A stretch of 64,000 nt of DNA from Viridibacterium curvum. Lineage in GTDB: Bacteria > Pseudomonadota > Gammaproteobacteria > Burkholderiales > Rhodocyclaceae. The stretch spans positions 186,001 to 250,000 of the forward strand of contig NZ_BAABLD010000008.1 in assembly GCF_039544165.1 (NCBI RefSeq). Direction: 5' to 3'. Within the stretch, counting starts at the first letter, position 1. Every line of letters begins with the position of its first letter. The notes beneath the pieces were generated by a model, which worked only from the letters and a program-made list of their open reading frames with translations, did not search any database and was not told the DNA's origin. The translations under genes were made by a program, and so were the position numbers. Below are positions 56,737 to 64,000 of the stretch, in pieces.

Positions 56737-59127
56737 TTACCATGCCGCCCCAAGGCCCCTGACGGGCACCGCACGCTGGCAGTGCCCGTGTCTGACGCGG
56801 CTCAGAATCGGGTGGTCCAGTGCGTCCCGATGCTGGCGTCCTTGCTGCCTTTGACGTTGAACACGTCCTGCTTGTAGCCGAGCTGGAAGGCCAGCTTGCC
56901 GTATCGGCTGGCGGGCAGTTCGTAGGCCACCAGGTAGTCGGCCTTCCGGCACGAGGCTGGTCCACTCTGTGCCGTAGTGCGCCACGCCGTCATCGTCAAT
57001 CGAGGTGCTGACCACACCCACCTGCCCGGAGGTGACGCGCAGCGGCTGCTTGACGGACAGCGCGAGGCGGTCGTTCTTGCGCGCCAGATGACGGCTCTCG
57101 AAACTCATGCCCCAGGCACGCGACTGGATAGCTGACGTGCCGGCAAACATGCCGCTGGCCGTGCCGGCGCGCGTGCGTGCGAAGCCGGCTTCGAGCAGCA
57201 GGCTGTTGTTCGGCGAGATGCGCCAGGCGGTCGACCAGGTCAGGCTGGTGCTGTGATGACCATCGCCCAGGCTCAGCGAAGAGGTGGCGTCATAGGTGCT
57301 GCCAAGCAGACCGTGCTGCTCACTGAGCAGCCCCAGTGACAGCCCTGTCACCACCGACTCGCCGAGCTGGTAGCTGAAGCCTGTGGTAGCCGAGGTCGCC
57401 GAGGGCGTGGCCCACGCTGGCGAGGCCTCCTGCGCGCCCGAGCTGGCCGGCGCAGCAGTGCTGCTCCAGGACAGCGCGACGCGCGCCTCCGGGCTCAGAC
57501 GCATGCCGTAGGTGGCGAAGCCGCCGCCCTGCGACAGGGCCGTGAGATTCATGGCGCCCTGGCTGTCGGCGAGGCGTGCGGCATCGGTGTCACCCAGCAA
57601 GGCCTTGTTGTAGGCGAACTGCACAGGATAGCCATAGCCCAGGGCCATGCTGGTGCCACGCGCATCGGTGAAGGACGCGAAGCCTGCGCCGCGCGCCTGC
57701 GGCAATTGCGCGTTGTAGCCGAATTCGCCGAGGTGATTGGCCGCGCTGTCCGGGGCTGACACAAGATAGTGCATTTCGCCACCACCCAGCTTCATCGCCG
57801 TCGGCCCTTTGTTGACGTTGGTGGGCAGTGGGTTGGTCGTGGCAGATCTGGCCGGCGACTTGATGAGACCGGAGAGGTCGACGCTGAAGTTGCGCGCATA
57901 ACCATCGAGCGCGGTGTATGCCGCCAGTTTGGACTGCACCGAAGCAAGGCTGCCGAGCGCGCCGCTGGTGATCATGCTGCCATTGAGCGAGCTCACCGCG
58001 ATCGACTTGCCATTGGCCTGCATCACCGTGAGCGTGCCGTAGGGCTTGAAAGCTGTCGCCAGATTCACGAGCCCCATGCCATAGCTGCCATCGGTACCCG
58101 CCGCGCCAAGGTCGGTCGCGGTGGCCAGCAGCAGCTGTGCGGCGGTGCCGTTGGTGCGCAGGATGGGCCACGCCGATTGCAGCAGGATCATCGAGCCGCT
58201 CACGATGGGCGCCGACATCGATGTGCCCGACCAGTAGGACCAGGCGTTGGTGCCCGCTGGTGCGTAGGGCGCCACGATGCCCTCGCCCGGCGCCATCAGC
58301 CAGCGCGATGCATAACTGGTCACCGTGTTGCTGGTGGTGACGATGCCGCCCGCCCCCGGCTTGTTGCTGAACGATGACAGCGCATTGGCCGAATTCACCG
58401 AGCCGACGAAGACCAGGCGCGACACGGCCTGTGCCGTGAGCCCCGTAGTGGCACTGCCCGACAGCAGGTTCTGGCTGCTGTTGCCGCCCGCCCACACGAC
58501 AAATGCACCCTTTGATGCGGCGTAGTTGATCGCCGAGACGATGTCGGCCGTGTTGCCGTATGTGATCGACACATTGATGACGCGCGCACCGGCGTCTGCG
58601 GCACGACGCAGCCCGTTTGCCACATCGGTCGAATAGCCCGAGCCGCTTGCGTTGAGCACCTTTTCAGCGACGATGTTGGCATTCGGCGCCACGCTGATCA
58701 CGTTGCCCGCCGTCAGTGCATAGCCCGCATAGGTGCCTGTGGAGAACGCAATCGGGCGGTTGCCGGCAGCGATTTCGGCCACCGCTGTGCCGTGGCCATT
58801 GTCGTCATAGACGCCCTTGCTGCACTGGAAAGACACCGCTGCGCAGCCGCTCAGCGACACTGAAACCTGCCCGCTCGCAAAGACCGGGTGATTGGCGACG
58901 ATGCCCGTATCGACCACACCGAGCAGCTGCCCGGTGCCCCAGTTGGAGGCCGAGAGTATCGCGTCGGACACACCGATCTGCCGCAGCCAGGGCGCGTAAG
59001 TAGCTGCCTGCACCTGTGCCGTGCAAAAGCCCGCGCAAAGCGCCACAACCAGCGGCCGGAGCGACGGCGCTGCGAGGCGGCGGGTGAGTTGAGAGACCGG
59101 ACGTTTGTCGCGTGCGATGTGCTGCAT
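56737..59127 (-). CDS. Subtilisin-like (S8) serine protease autotransporter, barrel frameshifted
   Basis: The open frame gives 796 residues, but a one-base frameshift changes the last part. Signal peptide (about 1-40, after AGGGGA at the ATG 59127), peptidase S8 domain with the catalytic triad D73 (VVDTGI), H112 (NGHGTAVAEIAAG), N216 and S303 (SGTSMSAP), a linker with Ser/Thr-rich stretches, and a beta-barrel translocator from about 480. At 56946-56947 the frame ceases to be barrel-like (RLPGGLRTARQ...). The natural barrel end, finishing in GTHWTTRF with a terminal Phe, continues in the neighbouring frame to 56802. Confidence 0.85.
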   Translation of the reverse strand: MQHIARDKRPVSQLTRRLAAPSLRPLVVALCAGFCTAQVQAATYAPWLRQIGVSDAILSASNWGTGQLLGVVDTGIVANHPVFASGQVSVSLSGCAAVSFQCSKGVYDDNGHGTAVAEIAAGNRPIAFSTGTYAGYALTAGNVISVAPNANIVAEKVLNASGSGYSTDVANGLRRAADAGARVINVSITYGNTADIVSAINYAASKGAFVVWAGGNSSQNLLSGSATTGLTAQAVSRLVFVGSVNSANALSSFSNKPGAGGIVTTSNTVTSYASRWLMAPGEGIVAPYAPAGTNAWSYWSGTSMSAPIVSGSMILLQSAWPILRTNGTAAQLLLATATDLGAAGTDGSYGMGLVNLATAFKPYGTLTVMQANGKSIAVSSLNGSMITSGALGSLASVQSKLAAYTALDGYARNFSVDLSGLIKSPARSATTNPLPTNVNKGPTAMKLGGGEMHYLVSAPDSAANHLGEFGYNAQLPQARGAGFASFTDARGTSMALGYGYPVQFAYNKALLGDTDAARLADSQGAMNLTALSQGGGFATYGMRLSPEARVALSWSSTAAPASSGAQEASPAWATPSATSATTGFSYQLGESVVTGLSLGLLSEQHGLLGSTYDATSSLSLGDGHHSTSLTWSTAWRISPNNSLLLEAGFARTRAGTASGMFAGTSAIQSRAWGMSFESRHLARKNDRLALSVKQPLRVTSGQVGVVSTSIDDDGVAHYGTEWTSLVPEGRLPGGLRTARQPIRQAGLPARLQAGRVQRQRQQGRQHRDALDHPILSRVRHGHCQRAVPVRGLGAAW
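56762..56789 (-). terminator. Hairpin after the autotransporter gene
   Basis: ACGGGCAC (56762-56769) pairs with GTGCCCGT (56782-56789) around 12 bases on the minus strand. No U-run follows, so termination strength is uncertain. It lies just beyond the natural autotransporter stop (56802). Confidence 0.35.
56802..56945 (-). pseudogene. Displaced C-terminal beta-barrel tail of the autotransporter
   Basis: In the frame one base removed from the main coding frame, bases 56945 to 56805 encode KADYLVAYELPASRYGKLAFQ and end in THWTTRF followed by TGA at 56802-56804. Alternating hydrophobic residues and the terminal Phe are hallmarks of the last barrel strands recognised by the Bam complex. Joining this to the main frame after VP at 56947 needs removal of one G (CCGG run) and gives a 774-residue protein. 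Either a real inactivating frameshift or a sequencing error. Confidence 0.8.
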
Positions 59128-59523
59128 GGTTTCCCCTGTTACCTGATACCGGCCGGGGAACATGACAAACAGAGCGCGTGGGGAGAACGGTTCCCAGCCG
59201 GCGGCCCCGCTGTCATAGGTCACCCCTGAGGCTGCCCCTTAGACCGGAAACTTTGCGACCCCGCCTTTCGACGGGTGTGCCAAATGCATTGCTGTGGCTG
59301 CACTTTAGTCATGCAGCGCGGGCGGTCAAGTCAGGGAGAGTTCGCGTGAAGAAATTCACGACTGGCCGCAGAGCCTTGCTGCATGCGGGTTTCAGACCAA
59401 TGCCAGGCAGTCCTCGCGCGCCCGGCGTGACAATTGTTTTAACAACAGCGGCAGGCAGACCACTGCATGTCGGGCCAATCCAGCACCCTTCAGAGTGCGG
59501 TAAGATGGCGGCCGTCAGCCCGA
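59128..59523. other. Intergenic region between the autotransporter and tRNA-Gly
   Basis: About 396 bases without a convincing gene; frames here are Arg/Pro-rich shadows. The autotransporter promoter should be near its start, and a tRNA promoter near 59500 (TAAGAT at 59501-59506 is a weak -10 with no good -35). The stretch CAATTGTTTTAACAACAG at 59431-59448 is AT-rich but unassigned. Confidence 0.4.
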
Positions 59524-59597
59524 GCGGGCGTCGTATAATGGTAATACCCTAGCTTCCCAAGCTAGAGCCGTGGGTTCGATTCCCATCGCCCGCTCCA
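59524..59597 (+). tRNA. tRNA-Gly (anticodon CCC)
   Basis: 74 bases. Acceptor stem GCGGGCG (59524-59530) pairs with CGCCCGC (59587-59593), discriminator T, and CCA encoded at 59595-59597. The D arm contains TAATGGTAATA; the anticodon stem CTAGC/GCTAG closes loop TTCCCAA, so the anticodon is CCC. The T loop is TTCGATT within GGGTTCGATTCCCA. All four arms fold cleanly. Decodes GGG. Confidence 0.95.
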
Positions 59598-59828
59598 CGC
59601 AGGCCCCGCTGCAACGCAGCAAATCACCCAGCCCGATCTCTCTGTCGCAACGCCTGCGCAAGCTTTGGTGCGGCTTCGGCTCCGACCGCTCTCGCGCTGC
59701 CCTGCAGCTTTAGGGAGCCAACGTTTGATCGTAAAGTGAACGAACTTGCCAAGCCGCTGAAATCCTTCTCGCGGCAGATGCGAGCTACCGGGCAACAACG
59801 ACCCGGACTACCAAGAACGGAGACGATC

Positions 59829-61103
59829 ATGCGAAACACAGCACTGCTGGGCGCCCTGGCTGCCCTGCTGGCGATGACCAGCGCGCACGCGGCACCGACG
59901 ATTACCGGCTGCGGCACCGAAACGAGCAACCTCACGGCATCAAAGGTCTATTACGTCACCCCCGGCGGCTCTGACAGCGGTGCAGGCACCAGCTTTTCAG
60001 CACCGATGAGCTTCAGCGCGGCCCTGTCGAAGGTGACAGCCGGCCAGATGATCCTGCTGCAGCCGGGCACCTATCCGATCAAGTACACGGCTGGCGCCAA
60101 GAACACCATCACGCTGTCAAAGTCGGGCTCGTCAAGCGCCAGGATCTACATGGTTGCTGCGAACTGCGGACGCGCCGTGATCGATTTCCAGTTCCCGTCC
60201 AAGACCTGGGTGCAGGACTCCTACGGTTTTTACCTCACGGGCAACTACTGGTACTTCAAGGGCATCGCCGTGACACGTGCCGGCTACCAGGGCACCTATG
60301 TGACGGGCGCAAACAACACCTTCGAGAACGCCGCCTTCTACGACAACCGCAACAGCGGCCTGGAGATCAACAAGGGCGGCTCTTACACAACGGTGATCAA
60401 CACCGACTCGTACAACAACTACGACCCGAAGAAGAACGGCAGCATGGCTGACGGCTTCGCCTCCAAGCAGACTCAGGGCGCCGGCAACTACTTCTACGGT
60501 TGCCGTGCCTGGAACAATTCGGATGACGGCTTCGATACCTTCGACAGCACGCAAGCTGTGAAGATCGAAAACAGCTGGGCCTTCAACAACGGCATCAACC
60601 TGTGGAGCGACAGCGCCTTCGCCGGCAACGGCAACGGCTTCAAGCTCGGTGGCAACAGCGCCGTGCAGCGCAACGTCATCACCAACTCGGTCGCTTTCGG
60701 CCACCCCAACAAGGGCTTCGACCAGAACAGCAACACGGGTGGCGTGACGCTGTACAACAACACCGGCTACAAGAACAAGATCAACTTCAGCTGGGGTGGC
60801 ACGCTGGCCTCGGGCGAGAAGAACACGCTGAAGAACAACGCTTCGCTGTCAGGCACCAGTGCCGATGTGATCAAGAACTCCACGTCGACCAACAACACCT
60901 GGAACAGCATCACTACCAGCAGCAGCGACTTTGCCAGTCTCGACACCAGCCTTGCCACCAAGGCTCGCAACGCTGATGGAAGCTTGCCTTCGACCAGCCT
61001 GTTCCGGCTCTCGTCAAGCAGCAAACTGGTCGACAAGGGCGTCAATGTGGGGATCGCCTACAAGGGTGCGGCGCCGGATCTGGGTGCCTTCGAACTGAAG
61101 TAA
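59829..61103 (+). CDS. Secreted pectate lyase, polysaccharide lyase family 9
   Basis: 424 residues with a signal peptide (ALLGALAALLAMTSAHA, cleavage near 24) and a right-handed beta-helix. The Ca-binding Asp positions D208 (MADGFASK), D232, D233 and D236 (NSDDGFDTF) and the catalytic Lys K272 (NGFKLGG) each lie exactly one residue before those known in Erwinia Pel9A (209, 233, 234, 237, 273). It cleaves polygalacturonate by beta-elimination outside the cell. GGAG precedes the ATG at 59829. A strong terminator follows. Confidence 0.9.
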   Translation: MRNTALLGALAALLAMTSAHAAPTITGCGTETSNLTASKVYYVTPGGSDSGAGTSFSAPMSFSAALSKVTAGQMILLQPGTYPIKYTAGAKNTITLSKSGSSSARIYMVAANCGRAVIDFQFPSKTWVQDSYGFYLTGNYWYFKGIAVTRAGYQGTYVTGANNTFENAAFYDNRNSGLEINKGGSYTTVINTDSYNNYDPKKNGSMADGFASKQTQGAGNYFYGCRAWNNSDDGFDTFDSTQAVKIENSWAFNNGINLWSDSAFAGNGNGFKLGGNSAVQRNVITNSVAFGHPNKGFDQNSNTGGVTLYNNTGYKNKINFSWGGTLASGEKNTLKNNASLSGTSADVIKNSTSTNNTWNSITTSSSDFASLDTSLATKARNADGSLPSTSLFRLSSSSKLVDKGVNVGIAYKGAAPDLGAFELK

Positions 61104-61144
61104 GCGCCTTGTGCAGCCTGCTCAGGCAGGCTGGCAGAAACCGG

Positions 61145-61175
61145 AACGCACGCCGCATCGCGGCGTGCGTTTTTC
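61145..61175 (+). terminator. Intrinsic terminator of the pectate lyase gene
   Basis: 12-base perfect stem AACGCACGCCGC (61145-61156) with GCGGCGTGCGTT (61160-61171) around ATC, followed by TTTC and a T-rich run. Confidence 0.9.
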
Positions 61176-61187
61176 TTTGGCCAAAGC

Positions 61188-61376
61188 TCAGGCAACGTCG
61201 ATCTGGACGACGCTCTCGATCATTTCGCGCCGGTTGGTCAGCGTGCCGAATTCGCGCGCCGTGGCAGTGTCTGCGCCACGCAGCTCGGCAAGCATGCCCA
61301 CGCGCTCCAGATCAGCGGCGCTCCAATAGGCGCGACCGTGCAGACTGAGATCAAAAATTTCGAAACTGTACGTCAT
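61188..61376 (-). CDS. Small conserved-looking protein of unknown function
   Basis: 62 residues, MTYSFEIFDLSLHGRAYWSA..., acidic with aromatic residues and a Glu/Arg-rich second half (AREFGTLTNRREMIESVVQIDV). GAGG six bases before the ATG at 61376 supports it. No signal or membrane segment. Family not recognised. It lies between the PL9 terminator and oxyR. Confidence 0.6.
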   Translation of the reverse strand: MTYSFEIFDLSLHGRAYWSAADLERVGMLAELRGADTATAREFGTLTNRREMIESVVQIDVA

Positions 61377-61515
61377 GATGAACCTCACTTCCTGTGTAAC
61401 AGGCGGTCGCAATATTGCGCCGCACAATCACAAGGTAAGGCTCAAGCTGATGTAAATCAAATTCGGATGTTTGATTTCGACATTAAATTTGTGCATTGCA
61501 CAATGCAGATACCCC

Positions 61516-62430
61516 TCAGCGCACGACGCTCACCCCCGGCAAGCCTGAGTCCAGCACCGCCTGACGCAACAGGTCGATAACCTTGGTGCGCGGGTAAGTC
61601 ACCCGCCAGGCCAAGGCAACGCGCCGCGATGGTTCAGGCTTGCTGAAGTTGCGCACGGCAACCAGTTTCTGGGTTCCGATCAAGGGGTCGGCTGCGCTGC
61701 TGGGCAGAACCGTCACACCCAGACCGGTCGCCACCATGTGGCGGATGGTTTCCAGCGAGCTGCCTTCCAGCGTCTTCTGCAGGCTGCTGCTATGCGCACA
61801 ACGCGGGCAGGCTTCCAGCACCTGTTCGCGGAAGCAGTTGCCGGCGCCAAGCAGCAACAGAGGCTCTTCCTGCAGGCGGTCGGCAGTGATTTCCTTTGCG
61901 TCCGCCCAAGGATGGGAAGCCGGCAACAGCACGCGAAAAGGTTCGTCATAGACGGGTTGGGTCACGATGCCCTGCTCCTGGAACGGCAGTGCGAGGATTG
62001 CCACGTCAATATCCCCGCGCTTGAGTGCTTCAGTGAGTCGCGCCGTGTAGTTCTCCTGGATCACCAGCGGCATGCGCGGCGCACGCTCGGCCAGCAGCGG
62101 GATCAGGGAAGGCAGCAAGTAGGGGCCAATGGTGTAGATCACGCCAATGCGCAACGGCCCCGACAAAGGATCCTTACCGGCTTCGGCGATGTCGCGAATC
62201 TGGCTTGCCTCGCGTAGTACGCGTTCGGCCTGGTCAACGATCTGGCGCCCGATGCTCGTAACCTTGACGTCGGCAGCGCTGCGCTCGAACAGCATGACTC
62301 CCAGCTGTTCTTCGAGCTTTTTGACGGCCACGGACAGTGTCGGCTGGCTCACATGGCACTTTTCGGCAGCCCGCCCGAAGTGGCGCTCCTGGGCCAGCGC
62401 GACGATGTAGCGCAAGTCAGTCAGGGTCAT
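61516..62430 (-). CDS. oxyR: LysR-family peroxide sensor OxyR
   Basis: 304 residues. N-terminal winged helix (LRYIVALAQERHFGRAAEKCHVSQPTLSVAVKKLEEQLG) and a regulatory domain with redox cysteines C199 and C208 (GNCFREQVLEACP), the same numbers as in E. coli OxyR. H2O2 oxidises C199 to form a C199-C208 disulfide and activate catalase and related genes. GGGGAGG precedes the ATG at 62430. Divergent from the DegP gene. Confidence 0.95.
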   Translation of the reverse strand: MTLTDLRYIVALAQERHFGRAAEKCHVSQPTLSVAVKKLEEQLGVMLFERSAADVKVTSIGRQIVDQAERVLREASQIRDIAEAGKDPLSGPLRIGVIYTIGPYLLPSLIPLLAERAPRMPLVIQENYTARLTEALKRGDIDVAILALPFQEQGIVTQPVYDEPFRVLLPASHPWADAKEITADRLQEEPLLLLGAGNCFREQVLEACPRCAHSSSLQKTLEGSSLETIRHMVATGLGVTVLPSSAADPLIGTQKLVAVRNFSKPEPSRRVALAWRVTYPRTKVIDLLRQAVLDSGLPGVSVVR

Positions 62431-62732
62431 CGGGCACCTCCCCTGCAAAGAGACGTCATTGAAAAATCCAATCAAAAATGGCGAACTGCCAAAATCTGAT
62501 TGTAGGGGCAGCCATAGGGAAATGTTTGATCCAAATCGACTTGCGCATGCAAACCGGCTACTGGAGGCGCCGGGCCCTCTTCTGCCAGATCGCGGCTCTG
62601 CGCTCTGCCCGCAACCCTCTTGAAGCAGCCGGTGCCGACCCCAATTTGTAAGCGTTCGTACAGCGCGGGAACCCCGCGCAAGCTTGTCGGCTCTACGTCC
62701 CACACACTTTCTCAGTCAAGGAGACTTGATCC
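62431..62732. promoter_or_regulatory. Divergent oxyR/degP intergenic region with a LysR-type operator candidate
   Basis: 302 bases. CAATCA (62469-62474) faces TGATTG (62497-62502) across 22 bases, about 40-70 bases upstream of the oxyR start: a plausible OxyR autoregulatory site. AAGGAGA (62719-62725) is the ribosome-binding site of the downstream protease. No clear sigma-E-type promoter was found for it. Confidence 0.45.
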
Positions 62733-64000
62733 ATGCAGTGGAATCTCTCGCGCAGCGCTCTTGTCATCGCCGTCGCGGCCGTCGCATTTGCCGGTTGCCT
62801 TCAGGAGAACGGCGTACGCAGCTCCCAGGCAGCCAGCTCATCTTCATCGTCTGCTGCCGCCGTGACCCCGCCGGTCGTGGCAGGACGCGTTGGTCTGCCT
62901 GACTTCGCCAGCCTCGTCGAACAGGTCGGCCCCTCCGTCGTCAATATCGCCGTCACAAGCACCGTGAAGGCCAACGAAATGTCGATGGATGACCCTTTCT
63001 TCGATTTCATCCGGCGATTCCAGGGCATTCCACAAAACCCCAGCCCGCGCGGTGGCGGTCGTGAGCGCATCAGCCGCGGCGTCGGCTCGGGCTTCATTAT
63101 CAGCAGCGATGGTTACGTACTGACCAACCATCACGTTGTCGACGGCGCTGACGAAGTGACCGTGCGGCTGACGGACAAGCGCGAATTCAAGGCCAAGGTC
63201 GTCGGCTCGGACGAACGCACCGACGTTGCCCTGATCAAGATTGACGCCAAGAACCTGCCGGCCGTGAAGATCGGTGACCCCGACAAGTCGCGCGTCGGCG
63301 AGTGGGTGATTGCAGTCGGCTCACCGCTCGGCCTCGACAACACCGTCACCGCCGGCATCATCAGCGCCAAGGCGCGCCGTCTGCCCGATGAAGCTTTCGT
63401 GCCCTTCATCCAGACCGACGTAGCCATCAACCCCGGCAACTCCGGAGGCCCGCTGTTCAACTTGAATGGCGAAGTCATCGCCATCAACTCGCGCCTCATC
63501 AACAACTCGGGTGCGGCCAGCTACGCCGGCATCTCGCTCGCTATCCCGATCGACGTAGCGATGAAGGTGAAGGGTCAGCTTGAAAAGCACGGAAAGGTCG
63601 AGCGCGGCCTGCTGGGCCTGACCTTCCAGCCGGTCGACAAGGACCTGGCCTCCAACCTGGGGCTCGACAAGCCTGAGGGCGCCGCCGTCACCAGTGTCAA
63701 TAAGAACTCGGCGGCCGAAAAGGCCGGCCTGAAGGTCGGTGACGTCATCCTGCAGGTCGACGGCAAGAAGGTCGATGACAACAACGACTTGCGCAGCCTG
63801 ATCGGAGAACGTCGCCCGGGCGAATCGGTCAACCTGAAGGTATGGCGCAAGAAGTCCACGCTGGATATCAAGGCCACCCTGATGGCAGCGCCGGGAACCA
63901 CGGCCAGTGCGAAAGGCGGCGACAGGGGCAGTGCCAGCATCGACAAGGTCGGCCTCAAGTTGCGTCCGCTGCAGAATGCAGAAGCGCGCAAGCTGGAAGC
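62733..64000 (+). CDS. DegP/HtrA-family periplasmic serine protease (3' truncated by window)
   Basis: At least 422 residues, continuing past the window. Signal sequence with a possible lipobox (FAGC, Cys22), a Ser-rich linker (about 35-40), trypsin-like domain with catalytic H134 (TNHHVV), D164 (RTDVALIK) and S237 (NPGNSGGP), the first PDZ domain (about 286-380) and the start of a second. Like DegQ/MucD, it degrades or refolds misfolded envelope proteins. Start at 62733 is supported by AAGGAGA. Neighbouring OxyR is divergent; a shared stress response is possible but not shown. Confidence 0.93.
   Translation, partial: MQWNLSRSALVIAVAAVAFAGCLQENGVRSSQAASSSSSSAAAVTPPVVAGRVGLPDFASLVEQVGPSVVNIAVTSTVKANEMSMDDPFFDFIRRFQGIPQNPSPRGGGRERISRGVGSGFIISSDGYVLTNHHVVDGADEVTVRLTDKREFKAKVVGSDERTDVALIKIDAKNLPAVKIGDPDKSRVGEWVIAVGSPLGLDNTVTAGIISAKARRLPDEAFVPFIQTDVAINPGNSGGPLFNLNGEVIAINSRLINNSGAASYAGISLAIPIDVAMKVKGQLEKHGKVERGLLGLTFQPVDKDLASNLGLDKPEGAAVTSVNKNSAAEKAGLKVGDVILQVDGKKVDDNNDLRSLIGERRPGESVNLKVWRKKSTLDIKATLMAAPGTTASAKGGDRGSASIDKVGLKLRPLQNAEARKLE

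Noticed and set aside
56690..56801. TPP riboswitch upstream of thiS
   Set aside because: No CTGAGA...ACCTGAT-like THI-box elements in the region.
59178..59552. Open frame overlapping the start of tRNA-Gly
   Set aside because: Arg/Pro-rich composition and runs into the tRNA gene; no ribosome-binding site.

Overview
This is a GC-rich chromosomal window from a free-living, probably Rhodocyclales-like betaproteobacterium. The support is the yicC-gmk-rpoZ-spoT gene order, a DUF3460 protein, the 1308-residue DUF3683 oxidoreductase, an aroK-aroB-dgt-gltB-gltD block and many two-component genes. The genus cannot be fixed from sequence alone. Almost everything is single-copy core or near-core DNA. 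The one clearly accessory islet is 41.0-43.8 kb, and there is a second mobile-element site at 51.0-51.8 kb.

Layout: 0-2.2 kb holds a PP2C phosphatase and Ser/Thr kinase pair. 2.3-6.5 kb holds yicC, gmk, rpoZ and spoT, followed by small proteins and a DnaQ/UvrC-like nuclease to 8.3 kb. 8.3-15.5 kb is a signalling block: a histidine kinase with a REC-DUF3369-degenerate GGDEF-EAL regulator, a flavin reductase, and a TctE/TctD-type pair. 15.5-17.7 kb is a second phospho-signalling pair, a kinase-USP fusion translationally coupled to a PPP-type phosphatase. A MHS-family transporter follows. 19.6-24.3 kb is a plus-strand run: 2Fe-2S ferredoxin, hydrolase, GST, DUF2059, CutA, DsbD, RidA. 24.3-33 kb holds PhzF, the large FAD/Fe-S oxidoreductase, PdxH, carbonic anhydrase, a SPOR protein, DsbA and an SDR.

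33-37.3 kb is a nitrate-uptake locus (nrtABD plus nasT). Its leader carries, in order, a sigma-54 promoter, two ANTAR-type hexaloop hairpins and an overlapping terminator, so the sequence itself predicts nitrogen control and nitrate-dependent antitermination. 37.5-41.7 kb holds secreted or unknown proteins. 41-43.8 kb has solo and flanking REP palindromes, a RAYT transposase and an AT-richer SEC-C protein with PD-(D/E)XK-like residues. gltD and gltB, aroB and aroK, dgt, trmB, thiG and thiS follow on the minus strand, interrupted by a second RAYT with its own perfect REPIN. The right end has a subtilisin autotransporter with a one-base frameshift in its barrel, tRNA-Gly(CCC), a PL9 pectate lyase, OxyR and a truncated DegP-type protease.

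Themes: nitrogen supply (NrtABD and NasT feeding GltBD), envelope redox and quality control (DsbA, DsbD, HtrA, OxyR), and pectin or polysaccharide use. No phage, CRISPR array or complete insertion sequence was seen. The most interesting signals are the nrt leader RNA, the two coexisting REP/RAYT systems, the SEC-C nuclease-like orphan and the frameshifted autotransporter.
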